From Verrucomicrobiia bacterium (GTDB taxonomy: Bacteria > Verrucomicrobiota > Verrucomicrobiia > Verrucomicrobiales > DEV007), in contig JAUIAH010000009.1 of assembly GCA_030425385.1 (NCBI GenBank), positions 1 through 64,000 on the forward strand: DNA of 64,000 bases, written 5' to 3'. The notes under the pieces were generated by a model. That model ran no database searches. It saw nothing but the letters and a program-made list of their open reading frames with translations, and was not told where the DNA came from. Below are positions 42,761-50,889 of the stretch, piece after piece. Numbering within the stretch: position 1 is the first letter of the stretch; every line of letters begins with the position of its first letter. A program made the position numbers and the translations under genes.

Positions 42761-45055
42761 ATGCCGCGTGTTACCCTCATCATCCTGTTGGTCCTCTCGC
42801 CTTTGGTGTCGGGGGCGACGGATGCACGTGAGGCATACTTTGAGAAACACATTCGCCCGTTGTTGGTGGAACGCTGTTATGAGTGCCACTCGGCGTCTGC
42901 GGGGAAATCCAAGGGCGGGCTGCTCTTGGACTCGAAAGCGGGGTGGGCTCTTGGTGGCGATAGCGGCCCCGCGATCGTGCCGGGTGATCCGGAGAAGAGC
43001 CTCTTGCTGCGCGCGGTGTCCTATCAAGATCGCGAATTGCAGATGCCTCCAAAGAAGCGGCTGGCAATGGAAGAGATCGCCTATTTGAAAGAGTGGATCG
43101 CCGACGGTGCCTACGATCCGAGAGAAGGAAAGGTGGTACGGGAGGAATCGCCTGACATCGATGCGAAAGATCACTGGTCCTATCAGCCGATGAAACGACA
43201 GGCTGTCCCGCAGTCAGCGTGGGCCCGGACGCCGGAAGATGCGTTTGTGGACGCGAAGCGGACGTCCGAAGGGCTTGCGCCTTCTTCAGACGCAGACCCT
43301 TACACTTTGTTGCGTCGGCTCTATGTGACCCTCACAGGTTTGCCACCTTCCGTTGATGTGGTGCGTGCCTTTGTTAGTGATGCATCTCCCAATGCCCTCG
43401 GGCGGGAGGCGGATCGCCTGTTGGCTTCGCCACGCTTTGGAGAGCATTGGGGAAGGCATTGGTTAGACGTGGCGCGCTTTGCCGAGTCGAGCGGCGGTGG
43501 GCGGAGCCTGATGTTCAAGAATGCCTGGCGCTTTCGTGATTATGTGATTCGGGCGTTCAATGCTGATGTGCCTTTCGATGTCTTGGTGAAAGAGCATTTG
43601 GCGGGGGACTTGCTCTTTCATCAAGAACGGTTGGAGGCACCGCGACAACGCGAACGCATCATCGGTTCAGGCTTCCTCGCTTTAGGGCCGACGAACTATG
43701 AATTGCAGGACAAGGAACTGCTGCGGATGGAGGTGGTGGATGAACAGGTCGATACGATGGGCCGGACATTCATGGGAATGACGTTAGGCTGCGCGCGCTG
43801 TCATGATCACAAATTCGATCCAGTGTCCATGGACGAGTACTATGGGCTCGCAGGGATCTTTCGCAGCACGAAGACGCTGGTGCCAGGCAATGTCTCGGGT
43901 TATGTCGAGACTGCCTTGCCAGGTCCAGGATATGCCAAACGGGTGGCCTTTGATCGCGAAGTAGAGAAGCGTGCCGGGGAGTTGCGGTTGGCGGAACGGC
44001 GCGATAAGAAACAGGCGCAAGCGTTAAAGAAAGCGTTAGCCGCATTCAAGAAGGAGGCTCCGCCGGCATTGGATCAGGCTATGTCCGTGCGAGACGAGGA
44101 AGGGGATGAAGTGGGAGATTGTCATAAGCTGATTCGTGGCGTGATTCGCAATCTTGGCGAGCAGGTGCCCCGAAGTTTCCTAGCCGCGGCCACTCCCGCA
44201 GGCAGAGAGGTTTATCCGCAGTTGGCTCCTGGGGAAAGTGGGAGGCTAGCCCTGGCAGAATGGTTAACTGATCCCCAACATTCCTTGACCGCACGGGTGT
44301 ACGTGAATCGCCTTTGGCATCATGTCTTTGGGGTGGGGTTGGTGCGCACGGTGGACAACTTTGGCCTCACGGGCGAGGCGCCATCGCATCCCGAATTGTT
44401 AGACGCCTTAGCTTTGGACTTCGTCGGGGCAGGGGAGTGGTCTACGAAACGCTTGCTGCGCCGTTTGGTCGAAGGGCGCACCTTTCAGTTAGGCCATGGC
44501 TGCGCTCCGCAAGCGAGCGATCCAGGGAATCGATTTCTCTGGCGTGCGCATGGCCGTCCCCTGACCGCAGAGAGCTTGCGGGACAGCATGATGCACATTT
44601 CGGGAGCGCTCGATCTCGGTATCGCAGGTCTGACGATCGAGAAATTCAGTGCTTACGACAATGGTTACCAGTTCGGTCCCTTCGCGGGACGGACCGTCTA
44701 CGCACCCGCCTTTCGTAATGCGCGATTAGAAATCCTCACACTCTTCGATGCAGCCAATCCTAACATGGTGGAAGGTCGTCGATCGGAAACGACGCTCGCC
44801 ACGCAGGCGCTCTATTTCCTCAACAATCCTTTCGTCATCGCTCAGGCCACGCGTGTGGCTGAAAGCATCCTCGCAAACGCCTCGTCGGATCGTGAGCGCC
44901 TGGAGCACAGCTATCTCGCCATCCTCGGGCGACCGCCTTCGCCTGAAGAAGTGGAGCTGGCTCGCACCCATCTCGATGCGGGCAATGAACGCGATGCTTG
45001 GGTCACGCTCGTACAGAGTCTCTGGGCATCCGTGGATTTCCGTCGACTTCACTAA
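42761..45055 (+). CDS. PSD1 domain protein (cytochrome c-like, DUF1549/DUF1553)
   Basis: A 764-residue exported protein with a signal peptide (1-18). A Planctomycete-type cytochrome C domain at about 25-115 contains the heme-attachment motif CYECH. DUF1549 follows (about 160-360; SPRFGEHWGRHWLDVARFAES) and DUF1553 (about 485-755; NRLWHHVFGVGLVRTVDNFG). Such proteins are abundant in Planctomycetota and Verrucomicrobiota, are almost always paired with a DUF1501 protein, and their biochemical activity is not established. The partner DUF1501 gene starts 9 bp downstream, so the two surely form an operon. Length is at the low end for the family. Confidence 0.92.
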   Translation: MPRVTLIILLVLSPLVSGATDAREAYFEKHIRPLLVERCYECHSASAGKSKGGLLLDSKAGWALGGDSGPAIVPGDPEKSLLLRAVSYQDRELQMPPKKRLAMEEIAYLKEWIADGAYDPREGKVVREESPDIDAKDHWSYQPMKRQAVPQSAWARTPEDAFVDAKRTSEGLAPSSDADPYTLLRRLYVTLTGLPPSVDVVRAFVSDASPNALGREADRLLASPRFGEHWGRHWLDVARFAESSGGGRSLMFKNAWRFRDYVIRAFNADVPFDVLVKEHLAGDLLFHQERLEAPRQRERIIGSGFLALGPTNYELQDKELLRMEVVDEQVDTMGRTFMGMTLGCARCHDHKFDPVSMDEYYGLAGIFRSTKTLVPGNVSGYVETALPGPGYAKRVAFDREVEKRAGELRLAERRDKKQAQALKKALAAFKKEAPPALDQAMSVRDEEGDEVGDCHKLIRGVIRNLGEQVPRSFLAAATPAGREVYPQLAPGESGRLALAEWLTDPQHSLTARVYVNRLWHHVFGVGLVRTVDNFGLTGEAPSHPELLDALALDFVGAGEWSTKRLLRRLVEGRTFQLGHGCAPQASDPGNRFLWRAHGRPLTAESLRDSMMHISGALDLGIAGLTIEKFSAYDNGYQFGPFAGRTVYAPAFRNARLEILTLFDAANPNMVEGRRSETTLATQALYFLNNPFVIAQATRVAESILANASSDRERLEHSYLAILGRPPSPEEVELARTHLDAGNERDAWVTLVQSLWASVDFRRLH

Positions 45056-45064
45056 CCTTTGCTC

Positions 45065-46498
45065 ATGAACGCAACGCCTCTCATGAACCCTTATCTCTCT
45101 CGCCGTCAGCTTCTCCAGCAGGTATCCTGTGGATTCGGAGGCCTGGCACTGGCAGGCCTAACAGCTGCCCAGGGGAAGCAGAATCCTCTCTCTGCAAGAG
45201 CGGGCTTACACCGCGCGGCTGCGAAGCGGGTCATCTTTATCTTCATGCAAGGGGGGCCCAGTCAGGTGGATTCCTTCGATTGGAAACCTGAACTGCAGCG
45301 TGCCCATGGCAAGGGCTATGATTTCACGGGGGTGCGCTTCGGCACCTTCGGGGAGAAGAGCCAACGCAAGCTGATGCGCCCCCTCTGGGACTTTCGCCAA
45401 ATGGGACGCACGGGGCAGTGGGTGTCCGACCTCTTTCCAGAGATCGGCAAGCATGTGGATGATCTGTGTTTCCTTCACGGCATGCACACAGAAGGGGTCG
45501 CGCATGGGCCGTCGACGCTCTTTCTCCACACGGGAGCGACCAATCTCGTTCGCCCATCGATGGGGAGTTGGGTGAGCTATGGGTTAGGGACCGAGAATCA
45601 GAATGTTCCTGGCTTTATCACCATCAACCCGGCTGACAGCAAAGGCGGTCCTCGCAATTATTCGAACGCGTTTCTTCCAGCGGTGCACCAGGGCACGGCC
45701 ATCGGGAGCGCGGGAATCAGCGCCAAGAAAGCGCGCTTCCGAAACATCAGCAATCAGCATTGGGAATCGAGCGAGCGGGAACGGCAATTCGCTCTCCTGC
45801 AAGCCATGAATCGGACCCAGCAGGCGCAGCGTCCGACGTTCGGGGCCGACGATCCAGTCGATGCGATGATCGAGTCTTATGAGTTGGCCTGGCGCATGCA
45901 GATGAATGCTCCTGAATTGACCGACCTGAGCGGAGAAGCTGATCACATCAAAGCCATGTACGGCATCGGCGAGAAGGTGACCGATGACTTTGGTCGGCAA
46001 TGCTTGCTGGCAAGGCGCATGGCCGAGGCAGGTGTTCGCTTCATTCAGGTCAATTACTCGGATGAATCGCCCAATCCCAAGTGGGATCAGCATAGCAATA
46101 TGCCCAAACACGAAGAGCATGCCCGTGCCACAGATAAACCTGTGGCTGGTCTGTTAGCCGATCTCAAAGCGCGCGGTTTGTTAGAGGACACGCTCGTGTG
46201 GTGGGGTGGGGAATTTGGCAGGACACCTTTCTCGCAGAACAATGATGGGCGCGATCACAATCCGCGGGGCTTCACTGTGTGGCTGGCCGGTGGAGGGGTG
46301 AAACCTGGCTTTGCCTACGGTCGCACCGATGCGTTGGGGGATACGGCCATTGATGGCCGTGTGCACATGCATGACCTTCACGCCACCATTCTGCATCAAC
46401 TCGGGTTGGATCATGAACAACTCACCTACCGCTACGCCGGACGCGATTTCCGTCTCACCGACGTCCACGGGCGCGTCGTACACGAGATTCTCGTGTGA
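45065..46498 (+). CDS. DUF1501 family protein
   Basis: A 477-residue protein with a twin-arginine-type signal (LSRRQLLQQVSCGFGGLALAG), so it is probably exported folded. It belongs to the alkaline phosphatase/sulfatase-like superfamily. Recognisable parts are IFIFMQGGPSQVDSFDWKP (metal-binding Asp), LCFLHGMHTEGVAHGPSTLF, LVWWGGEFGRTPFSQNNDGR, DHNPRGFTVWLAGGGVKPG and HMHDLHATILHQLGLDHEQL. The family is the constant partner of PSD1-domain proteins, as here, where the genes are 9 bp apart. The ATG at 45065 is preferred over TTG at 45059. An imperfect hairpin overlaps its stop codon (ACACGAG-att-CTCGTGT, 46480-46496). Confidence 0.92.
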   Translation: MNATPLMNPYLSRRQLLQQVSCGFGGLALAGLTAAQGKQNPLSARAGLHRAAAKRVIFIFMQGGPSQVDSFDWKPELQRAHGKGYDFTGVRFGTFGEKSQRKLMRPLWDFRQMGRTGQWVSDLFPEIGKHVDDLCFLHGMHTEGVAHGPSTLFLHTGATNLVRPSMGSWVSYGLGTENQNVPGFITINPADSKGGPRNYSNAFLPAVHQGTAIGSAGISAKKARFRNISNQHWESSERERQFALLQAMNRTQQAQRPTFGADDPVDAMIESYELAWRMQMNAPELTDLSGEADHIKAMYGIGEKVTDDFGRQCLLARRMAEAGVRFIQVNYSDESPNPKWDQHSNMPKHEEHARATDKPVAGLLADLKARGLLEDTLVWWGGEFGRTPFSQNNDGRDHNPRGFTVWLAGGGVKPGFAYGRTDALGDTAIDGRVHMHDLHATILHQLGLDHEQLTYRYAGRDFRLTDVHGRVVHEILV

Positions 46499-46553
46499 GG
46501 CATTGGGGCAAGCTTTCACTTGTCGAGTGGCCTGGTCTGGATTGTGATGCCTC

Positions 46554-47006
46554 ATGATCAAGCCTCCTCTTCTCGTCTGGGTTCTCTTGCTATTCGGTAT
46601 CACGTGCTCGCCCACGAGAGTGCACGCGCAGCAACAAGGGGTGCGTGAGAATCGCTGGCTGGAGAAGCGGAGCGCCGCGGATCGCCCCAAAGAGGGGTTG
46701 CTCAGCGGCCTGATGACTCGGCGTCAGGCTGTTCGGGAAGCTCGGAGAAGCGCTGTGAAGCCTTCCGCACCACCGGCGTCGGCCCACACGCCCGCGTCAC
46801 CGGCGAAGAAAGCGCCCTCACCAACACCAGGCAAGGTTTCTTCCAAGCGTCCAAAAGCTGAGCCGACCGCGCCCGTCCATGCAGAACAACAAGAGTCGAC
46901 CTCGCATGGGGGAAAGGAAGTGAAACGGAATCCCGGTCGTCCTGGGAAAGGTACCGGCATGGCGAAACAACGTCGCCGTTTCCTCAAACCCCTCTTCGGC
47001 CGGTAA
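46554..47006 (+). CDS. Small basic exported protein of unknown function
   Basis: A 150-residue protein with a signal peptide (1-25, cut after VHA). The mature part is disordered and strongly basic, rich in Lys, Arg, Pro and Ala. RENRWLEKRSAADRPKEGLL and RRQAVREARRS are possible helices, and the chain ends in KQRRRFLKPLFGR. No family is recognised. It starts 55 bp after the DUF1501 stop codon on the same strand. TGAGGCAT at that stop codon and ATGCCTCA at this start codon form an 8-bp inverted repeat that could influence coupling. Binding to a polyanion such as nucleic acid or cell wall is only a guess from charge. Confidence 0.6.
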   Translation: MIKPPLLVWVLLLFGITCSPTRVHAQQQGVRENRWLEKRSAADRPKEGLLSGLMTRRQAVREARRSAVKPSAPPASAHTPASPAKKAPSPTPGKVSSKRPKAEPTAPVHAEQQESTSHGGKEVKRNPGRPGKGTGMAKQRRRFLKPLFGR

Positions 47007-47062
47007 AGGGCTAGCATCATCCCATCGATGAACGTGAGAGGATTTCTTCGGAATGGAAGGCT

Positions 47063-47464
47063 TTATCCGAAGACGCCCGCCGCCCATAGAAAGAGCAGGG
47101 TCATGCATAGCCATAGGAAAGCGAACCCCACGTGGATGGCGGTTTCGAATGGCTTGCCCCTCCAAAGTTCCGGCGAATACCACGCGAATTGGATCACCAA
47201 TCGCGTCCCCCAGAAGATGGCGAACCCCAGTGATACGCGTTGGCCTAACGTTGTGGTGAGCAATAGGTCTGCCGATGTGATGCATAGCAGGCCCATGAGA
47301 CACACCGTGAGGGCGACGAAGAACATGTGAACCTCAGCCATCTGTCGATTGATGAGCGAAAGACGGGGAAGCTCGGACTTCCATTGGAAATACCTTGGAA
47401 AGAAAGCGTGAACGAGGCCGAGCAATACCATGCCCCACCCAGCGATCTTCAGGAGTGGGATCAT
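47063..47464 (-). CDS. Four-helix membrane protein of unknown function
   Basis: A 133-residue protein with four hydrophobic segments at about 7-22, 46-68, 76-96 and 108-130. Sequence features include FFPRYFQWKSELPRLSLINR after the first helix and FWGTRLVIQFAWYSPELWRG before the last. Its start overlaps the methyltransferase gene stop by 4 bp (ATGA), and it is the last gene of a four-gene operon with DoxX-like, DUF2071 and methyltransferase proteins. I cannot name a family. Its placement suggests that it works with the membrane-bound methyltransferase. Confidence 0.7.
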   Translation of the reverse strand: MIPLLKIAGWGMVLLGLVHAFFPRYFQWKSELPRLSLINRQMAEVHMFFVALTVCLMGLLCITSADLLLTTTLGQRVSLGFAIFWGTRLVIQFAWYSPELWRGKPFETAIHVGFAFLWLCMTLLFLWAAGVFG

Positions 47465-48204
47465 GCGGGTGATAAAATAAAGGTTGAGATGAAGGGCGTG
47501 GTCTTTGTTTCCCGAACCAAATGGAATCCAGAACTCCGAAACGTTTCCATCCAGGTGGCGCGGGAGTGAAAGTGATAGAATCCCATGGTATAGGCCATGA
47601 AATTGGGGAGATCCCGAAGATGCTCGGTGACGAAGACGGTTCCTTCGGCTCTAAGAATTCGATGTATTTCGCGGAAGCAGTCGATGCGCTCGTGAGGATC
47701 TCGGATCTCGTGGGCAGAAAGCATCAGGACGACGCAATCGACGGAATCATCCGGCGCGGGGAGCGTTCTCGTCGAAATCGACTGAGTGTCAGGATAGGCG
47801 GGGTATCGAACCCGCGCGCGTGCGATTGACGGTTCGGTGTGTGCAGAGGGATCGTAGAAATCCCAGACTTGAAGGCTTGCCTGCGGGAAGGATTGGCTGA
47901 GGAAAGTGGAGGTTTCATCGAAGCCTGCATTGATATTGACCAATGTTCGCGGAGAAATGCCCGTAAGCCAGGGCATCTGATAGAGAGAGGAGCGGTCGTA
48001 GATCAGATAGGAGATGCCTAGGGAGATCAGCAAGGGAAGCGTGCCAAGAGCGGCGGCGATCCAGCAGATGTGGTTCCAAGGAGTCGAGAGCACGAAGCCA
48101 CCGGCACAAAGCATCCCGATGGCAACGAGGGTAACGCCAAAGAAAGGCCAATTGAACCGAACGATATTCGTTACGCCTTCCAGGGGTTGTCTCAGGGTCG
48201 CCAT
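47461..48204 (-). CDS. Membrane-anchored class I SAM-dependent methyltransferase
   Basis: A 247-residue protein. Two membrane segments lie at about 22-42 and 46-68. The cytoplasmic domain has a class I methyltransferase pattern: TLVNINAGFDETS in place of the usual glycine-rich motif I, LQVWDFYDP (acidic ribose-binding residue), DDSVDCVVLMLSAHEIRD (motif IV region) and REIHRILRAEGTVFVTEHLR (motif VI-like). It overlaps the DUF2071 gene upstream by 13 bp and the membrane protein gene downstream by 4 bp. The substrate is unknown; a hydrophobic or membrane-associated acceptor is plausible because of the anchor. Confidence 0.8.
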   Translation of the reverse strand: MATLRQPLEGVTNIVRFNWPFFGVTLVAIGMLCAGGFVLSTPWNHICWIAAALGTLPLLISLGISYLIYDRSSLYQMPWLTGISPRTLVNINAGFDETSTFLSQSFPQASLQVWDFYDPSAHTEPSIARARVRYPAYPDTQSISTRTLPAPDDSVDCVVLMLSAHEIRDPHERIDCFREIHRILRAEGTVFVTEHLRDLPNFMAYTMGFYHFHSRATWMETFRSSGFHLVRETKTTPFISTFILSPA

Positions 48205-48926
48205 TTCTCCACCTTTCCTTTGCGCCAGTGATAGGGCACTTGTTCCACCAAGAATGCATTGGCAAGGGTGAGGTCGCGCAATCCAACGGAATCGAAGAAT
48301 GGAACGTGATTGGCTTCAACTATCATGGGACGTGGTGTCCATTGGGAGCGACAGCCCTCGACCAGAATGACCTCATTGGTGCTCGCATCGAATGAGAAAG
48401 TGAAAGGCATGGGACCTGCGAAACGGCGGGCTTCACGCCAGTTGGCAAAGGGCGACTGCTTCGGGAGAATCGGGTCGCTTTCCACCTGGCGAGCGCTCAC
48501 CTGGAGCCCAGTGGACGAGTTTATCGTATCACAGTCATTCGCCGTATCCCAGTGGATGTCGGTGAGGGAATAGTCGTAGCTGGTGAAGAGCTTTCCGAGA
48601 ACCTTCATGGAACGGCGATTGGTTTCCGATCCCAGAATGTAGAGTCCTCGTAGGCGCCTTCCACTAGCATTGGTGTAGCGGACGAAGATGCGATAACCAA
48701 TCAGGAGGAAATCTCTTCCTAATGCTGAGGGCAATCGATGCGGGCGGAGGTGACGAGTGTCTACCAAAGCCACTGCGGCAAAAGCCCAGGTGTTGTCGAC
48801 CAAATCGAGGGCGAGGCAGGGTGGAATCAATGGCTGGAAATCTTCCGGGCGCCCAGCGTATCCCAATACCAGGGATTTATGGAAATAGGCGTCGACCGGG
48901 AACGGGTGCTTGCGCAGGCATTTCAT
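48192..48926 (-). CDS. DUF2071 family protein (acetoacetate decarboxylase-like fold)
   Basis: A 244-residue cytoplasmic protein. Family features include GYAGRPEDFQPLIPPCLALD, WAFAAVALVDTRHLRP, LIGYRIFVRYTNASGRRLRG and the final EQVPYHWRKGKVEKW. The DUF2071/YqjF family shares the fold of acetoacetate decarboxylase but its reaction is not known. The start codon directly abuts the stop codon of the DoxX-like gene (TGAATG), and the 3' end overlaps the methyltransferase gene by 13 bp. DoxX and DUF2071 genes are often neighbours in bacteria, which supports a joint role, perhaps in a membrane redox or thiol process. Confidence 0.83.
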   Translation of the reverse strand: MKCLRKHPFPVDAYFHKSLVLGYAGRPEDFQPLIPPCLALDLVDNTWAFAAVALVDTRHLRPHRLPSALGRDFLLIGYRIFVRYTNASGRRLRGLYILGSETNRRSMKVLGKLFTSYDYSLTDIHWDTANDCDTINSSTGLQVSARQVESDPILPKQSPFANWREARRFAGPMPFTFSFDASTNEVILVEGCRSQWTPRPMIVEANHVPFFDSVGLRDLTLANAFLVEQVPYHWRKGKVEKWRP

Positions 48927-49316
48927 TCATTCTGCAGGGGTGCGGGAAGACGTCATCACGAAGGCATTCCACCAGACCAAGAGAATGAATAGCAAGGCGA
49001 ACAGGGCATTTCCGCTGCCCCAAAGCAGGAGATCTTTCGCCAGGAAGAACTCGAGTATGTTCATGGCCGCCACGAGGAGCCCTTGCACAAAAGCACAGAA
49101 CTTTGCCCGGATCCCGGACCAAACCCACACGGCGAGCGCCATTTCTCCTAGGCCGATTGCCCGGGTGATGAGGGGGGCGTGCGCGTCGCCGAGAATTGTG
49201 GCAACAATGTCATGGTGCCTGGGGACGAGCATCATGACTTTGCAGACGAGACCGTTGATGAACCACACAGAGCCGATGGCGAATCGCAAGATAAGATGCC
49301 ATCGCATGGCGGTCAT
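48927..49316 (-). CDS. DoxX-like membrane protein
   Basis: 129 residues from the ATG at 49316 (MTAMRWHLIL); an ATG at 49307 is also possible. The long upstream open frame is a shadow of the pgl gene. Four hydrophobic segments fit the DoxX-like family: RFAIGSVWFINGLVCKVMML, AIGLGEMALAVWVWSG, VQGLLVAAMNILEFFL and GNALFALLFILLVWWNAFVM. It is the first gene of the overlapping operon that continues with DUF2071, and it follows pgl by 28 bp. The function is not established for this subfamily. Confidence 0.8.
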   Translation of the reverse strand: MTAMRWHLILRFAIGSVWFINGLVCKVMMLVPRHHDIVATILGDAHAPLITRAIGLGEMALAVWVWSGIRAKFCAFVQGLLVAAMNILEFFLAKDLLLWGSGNALFALLFILLVWWNAFVMTSSRTPAE

Positions 49317-49344
49317 TGAGACGGTTCTTGAAGAAGGGGGCTCG

Positions 49345-50043
49345 TCAGTCGGTCCCGATGATCCAGGTGACATCGCCATCTTGCGGACGCACCTTGCCGG
49401 CAGGGTGATTGCCTTCTTGCCGGAAGATCTCTTCGTAGACCGGGCGCTTAGCCTCGCCCCGAAGGAGGAAGGCGACGTGGCGCGCGGCATTGATGAGGGG
49501 ATACGTGAACGTAAGGCGGTCCTCGTCGAATTTGGCCACGTGATTAGCGACGATCCAGCGATCCTCCACCTCAAGTGCGGGCGTGCCAGGGAAGAGGGAG
49601 GCGGTGTGGCCATCGTCGCCCAGCCCGAGAAGGATGAGATCATGGCGAAAGGTCGTTTCGCCTTCGGTGAGGTGTTCGCGCAGGGCGGCCTCATAGCGTT
49701 CCGCGGCTTCGGAGGGCGGGCGTTCGCCTTCCATCCGTATCACGTTCTCTTGTGGGATCACGAGGTGGTCTAACAAAGCTTCCTTCACCATGCGATAATT
49801 GCTACGCTCGTGGGTGGGTGGGAAACAGCGTTCGTCTCCAAAGGTGAGGACCACGTCTGCCCAGGGAAGCGCTTTCTTGGCGAGGGCTTCATAGATAGGG
49901 CGAGGCGTGCCACCCCCGCAGAGGGAAAGCCGAAATTTGCCCCGTGCCGAAAGGGCATTCTGAGCCGCGTCTGCAATGAAGGCCACCGCATCCTCTATGA
50001 AAGTGTCAGTACGGTGGATCTTGTCGGATGGTGAATCTGTCAT
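49345..50043 (-). CDS. pgl: 6-phosphogluconolactonase
   Basis: 232 residues from the ATG at 50043; a longer open frame to 50229 overlaps uppS and reads as shadow. The enzyme hydrolyses 6-phosphogluconolactone in the oxidative pentose phosphate pathway. Typical family blocks are FRLSLCGGGTPRPIYEALAK, WADVVLTFGDERCFPPTHER, SNYRMVKEALLDH, LILLGLGDDGHTASLFPGT and RHVAFLLRGEAKR. Glucose-6-phosphate dehydrogenase is not in the window. It sits in a same-strand run between uppS and the DoxX-like gene. Confidence 0.92.
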   Translation of the reverse strand: MTDSPSDKIHRTDTFIEDAVAFIADAAQNALSARGKFRLSLCGGGTPRPIYEALAKKALPWADVVLTFGDERCFPPTHERSNYRMVKEALLDHLVIPQENVIRMEGERPPSEAAERYEAALREHLTEGETTFRHDLILLGLGDDGHTASLFPGTPALEVEDRWIVANHVAKFDEDRLTFTYPLINAARHVAFLLRGEAKRPVYEEIFRQEGNHPAGKVRPQDGDVTWIIGTD

Positions 50044-50104
50044 GGGATGCGTTTCTGTCAGGATGAAGCTCGGTAAGAACGGAGAATGATCAATGAACGC
50101 CTTC

Positions 50105-50857
50105 TTAGCTGGTCTCTTCGTTGACCCCTCCGAAGCGCCGTTGGCGGCGGGCGTATTCTTCGATGGCGGCAAAGAAATCTTCTCGAGTGAACTCAGGCCA
50201 AAGTTTGTCCGTGATGACGATCTCGGCATAGCTGATTTGCCAGAGGAGGAAATTGGAAATGCGCATCTCGCCCGAGGTGCGGATCAGCAGATCGGGATCA
50301 GGGTAGTATCGCGTGTAGAGGTGTTTTCCGAACACTTCGGGGTCGAGCATGGCGACATCGAGGAGACCCTCTTGCACGTGACGGATCACACTGCGAATAC
50401 CGTCGAGGATTTCTTCTCGTCCACCGTAGTTGAGGGCGAGGATCAGGGTGAGGCCGTCGTTGTCTTTCGTCGCTTGAATCGATTCATGCAGCGCCTTCTG
50501 ACAGCGCTTTGGCAGATCTGAAAGGCGACCGATTGCTTGCAAACGAATGTTGTTCGTCTGCATCTCAGAGGTGCGGCTTTTGAGAAACCGCTCTAGCAAC
50601 GTCATCAGAGCAGTGATCTCGGACTTGGGCCGCTTCCAGTTTTCGGAGGAGAAGGCGTAAAGGGTGAGGTAGTCGATGCCGAGGTCGCCACAAGCTTCCG
50701 TCACCGTGCGAACGGTCTGTGCGCCTTCGCGGTGCCCTGCCGTGCGCGGCTTGCCCTTGCTTTGTGCCCAACGCCCGTTGCCGTCCATGATCACGGCTAC
50801 GTGCTGTGGGATCTTGGCGATCTTGGGAGGCGGGCTGCGATCGGCGTCCGAGGCCAT
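50105..50857 (-). CDS. uppS: Isoprenyl transferase (di-trans,poly-cis-undecaprenyl diphosphate synthase)
   Basis: A 250-residue cis-prenyltransferase that extends farnesyl diphosphate with isopentenyl diphosphate to make the undecaprenyl carrier for peptidoglycan synthesis. Diagnostic motifs are VAVIMDGNGRWAQSKG (catalytic Asp), GHREGAQTVRTVTEAC, LTLYAFSSENWKRPKSE, ALNYGGREEI and DLLIRTSGEMRISNFLLWQ. The length and all motifs are normal. It uses the product of the MEP pathway, to which the ispH gene in this window belongs. It starts 32 bp after purA on the same strand. Confidence 0.95.
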   Translation of the reverse strand: MASDADRSPPPKIAKIPQHVAVIMDGNGRWAQSKGKPRTAGHREGAQTVRTVTEACGDLGIDYLTLYAFSSENWKRPKSEITALMTLLERFLKSRTSEMQTNNIRLQAIGRLSDLPKRCQKALHESIQATKDNDGLTLILALNYGGREEILDGIRSVIRHVQEGLLDVAMLDPEVFGKHLYTRYYPDPDLLIRTSGEMRISNFLLWQISYAEIVITDKLWPEFTREDFFAAIEEYARRQRRFGGVNEETS

Positions 50858-50889
50858 GGAGCGCTGGTGAGGTTAGGCGTTCTGCCAGG

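Noticed and set aside
46480-46554. Inverted repeats around the DUF1501 stop codon as a terminator or attenuator
   Set aside because: ACACGAG-att-CTCGTGT overlaps the stop codon and has no U-tract, and the TGAGGCAT/ATGCCTCA pair is 43 bp apart; both may be chance, so they are mentioned only in gene entries.
48927-49694. Long version of the DoxX-like ORF starting at 49694
   Set aside because: The first 126 codons are a shadow of pgl (low-complexity Ser/Arg/Pro); the protein proper starts at 49316.
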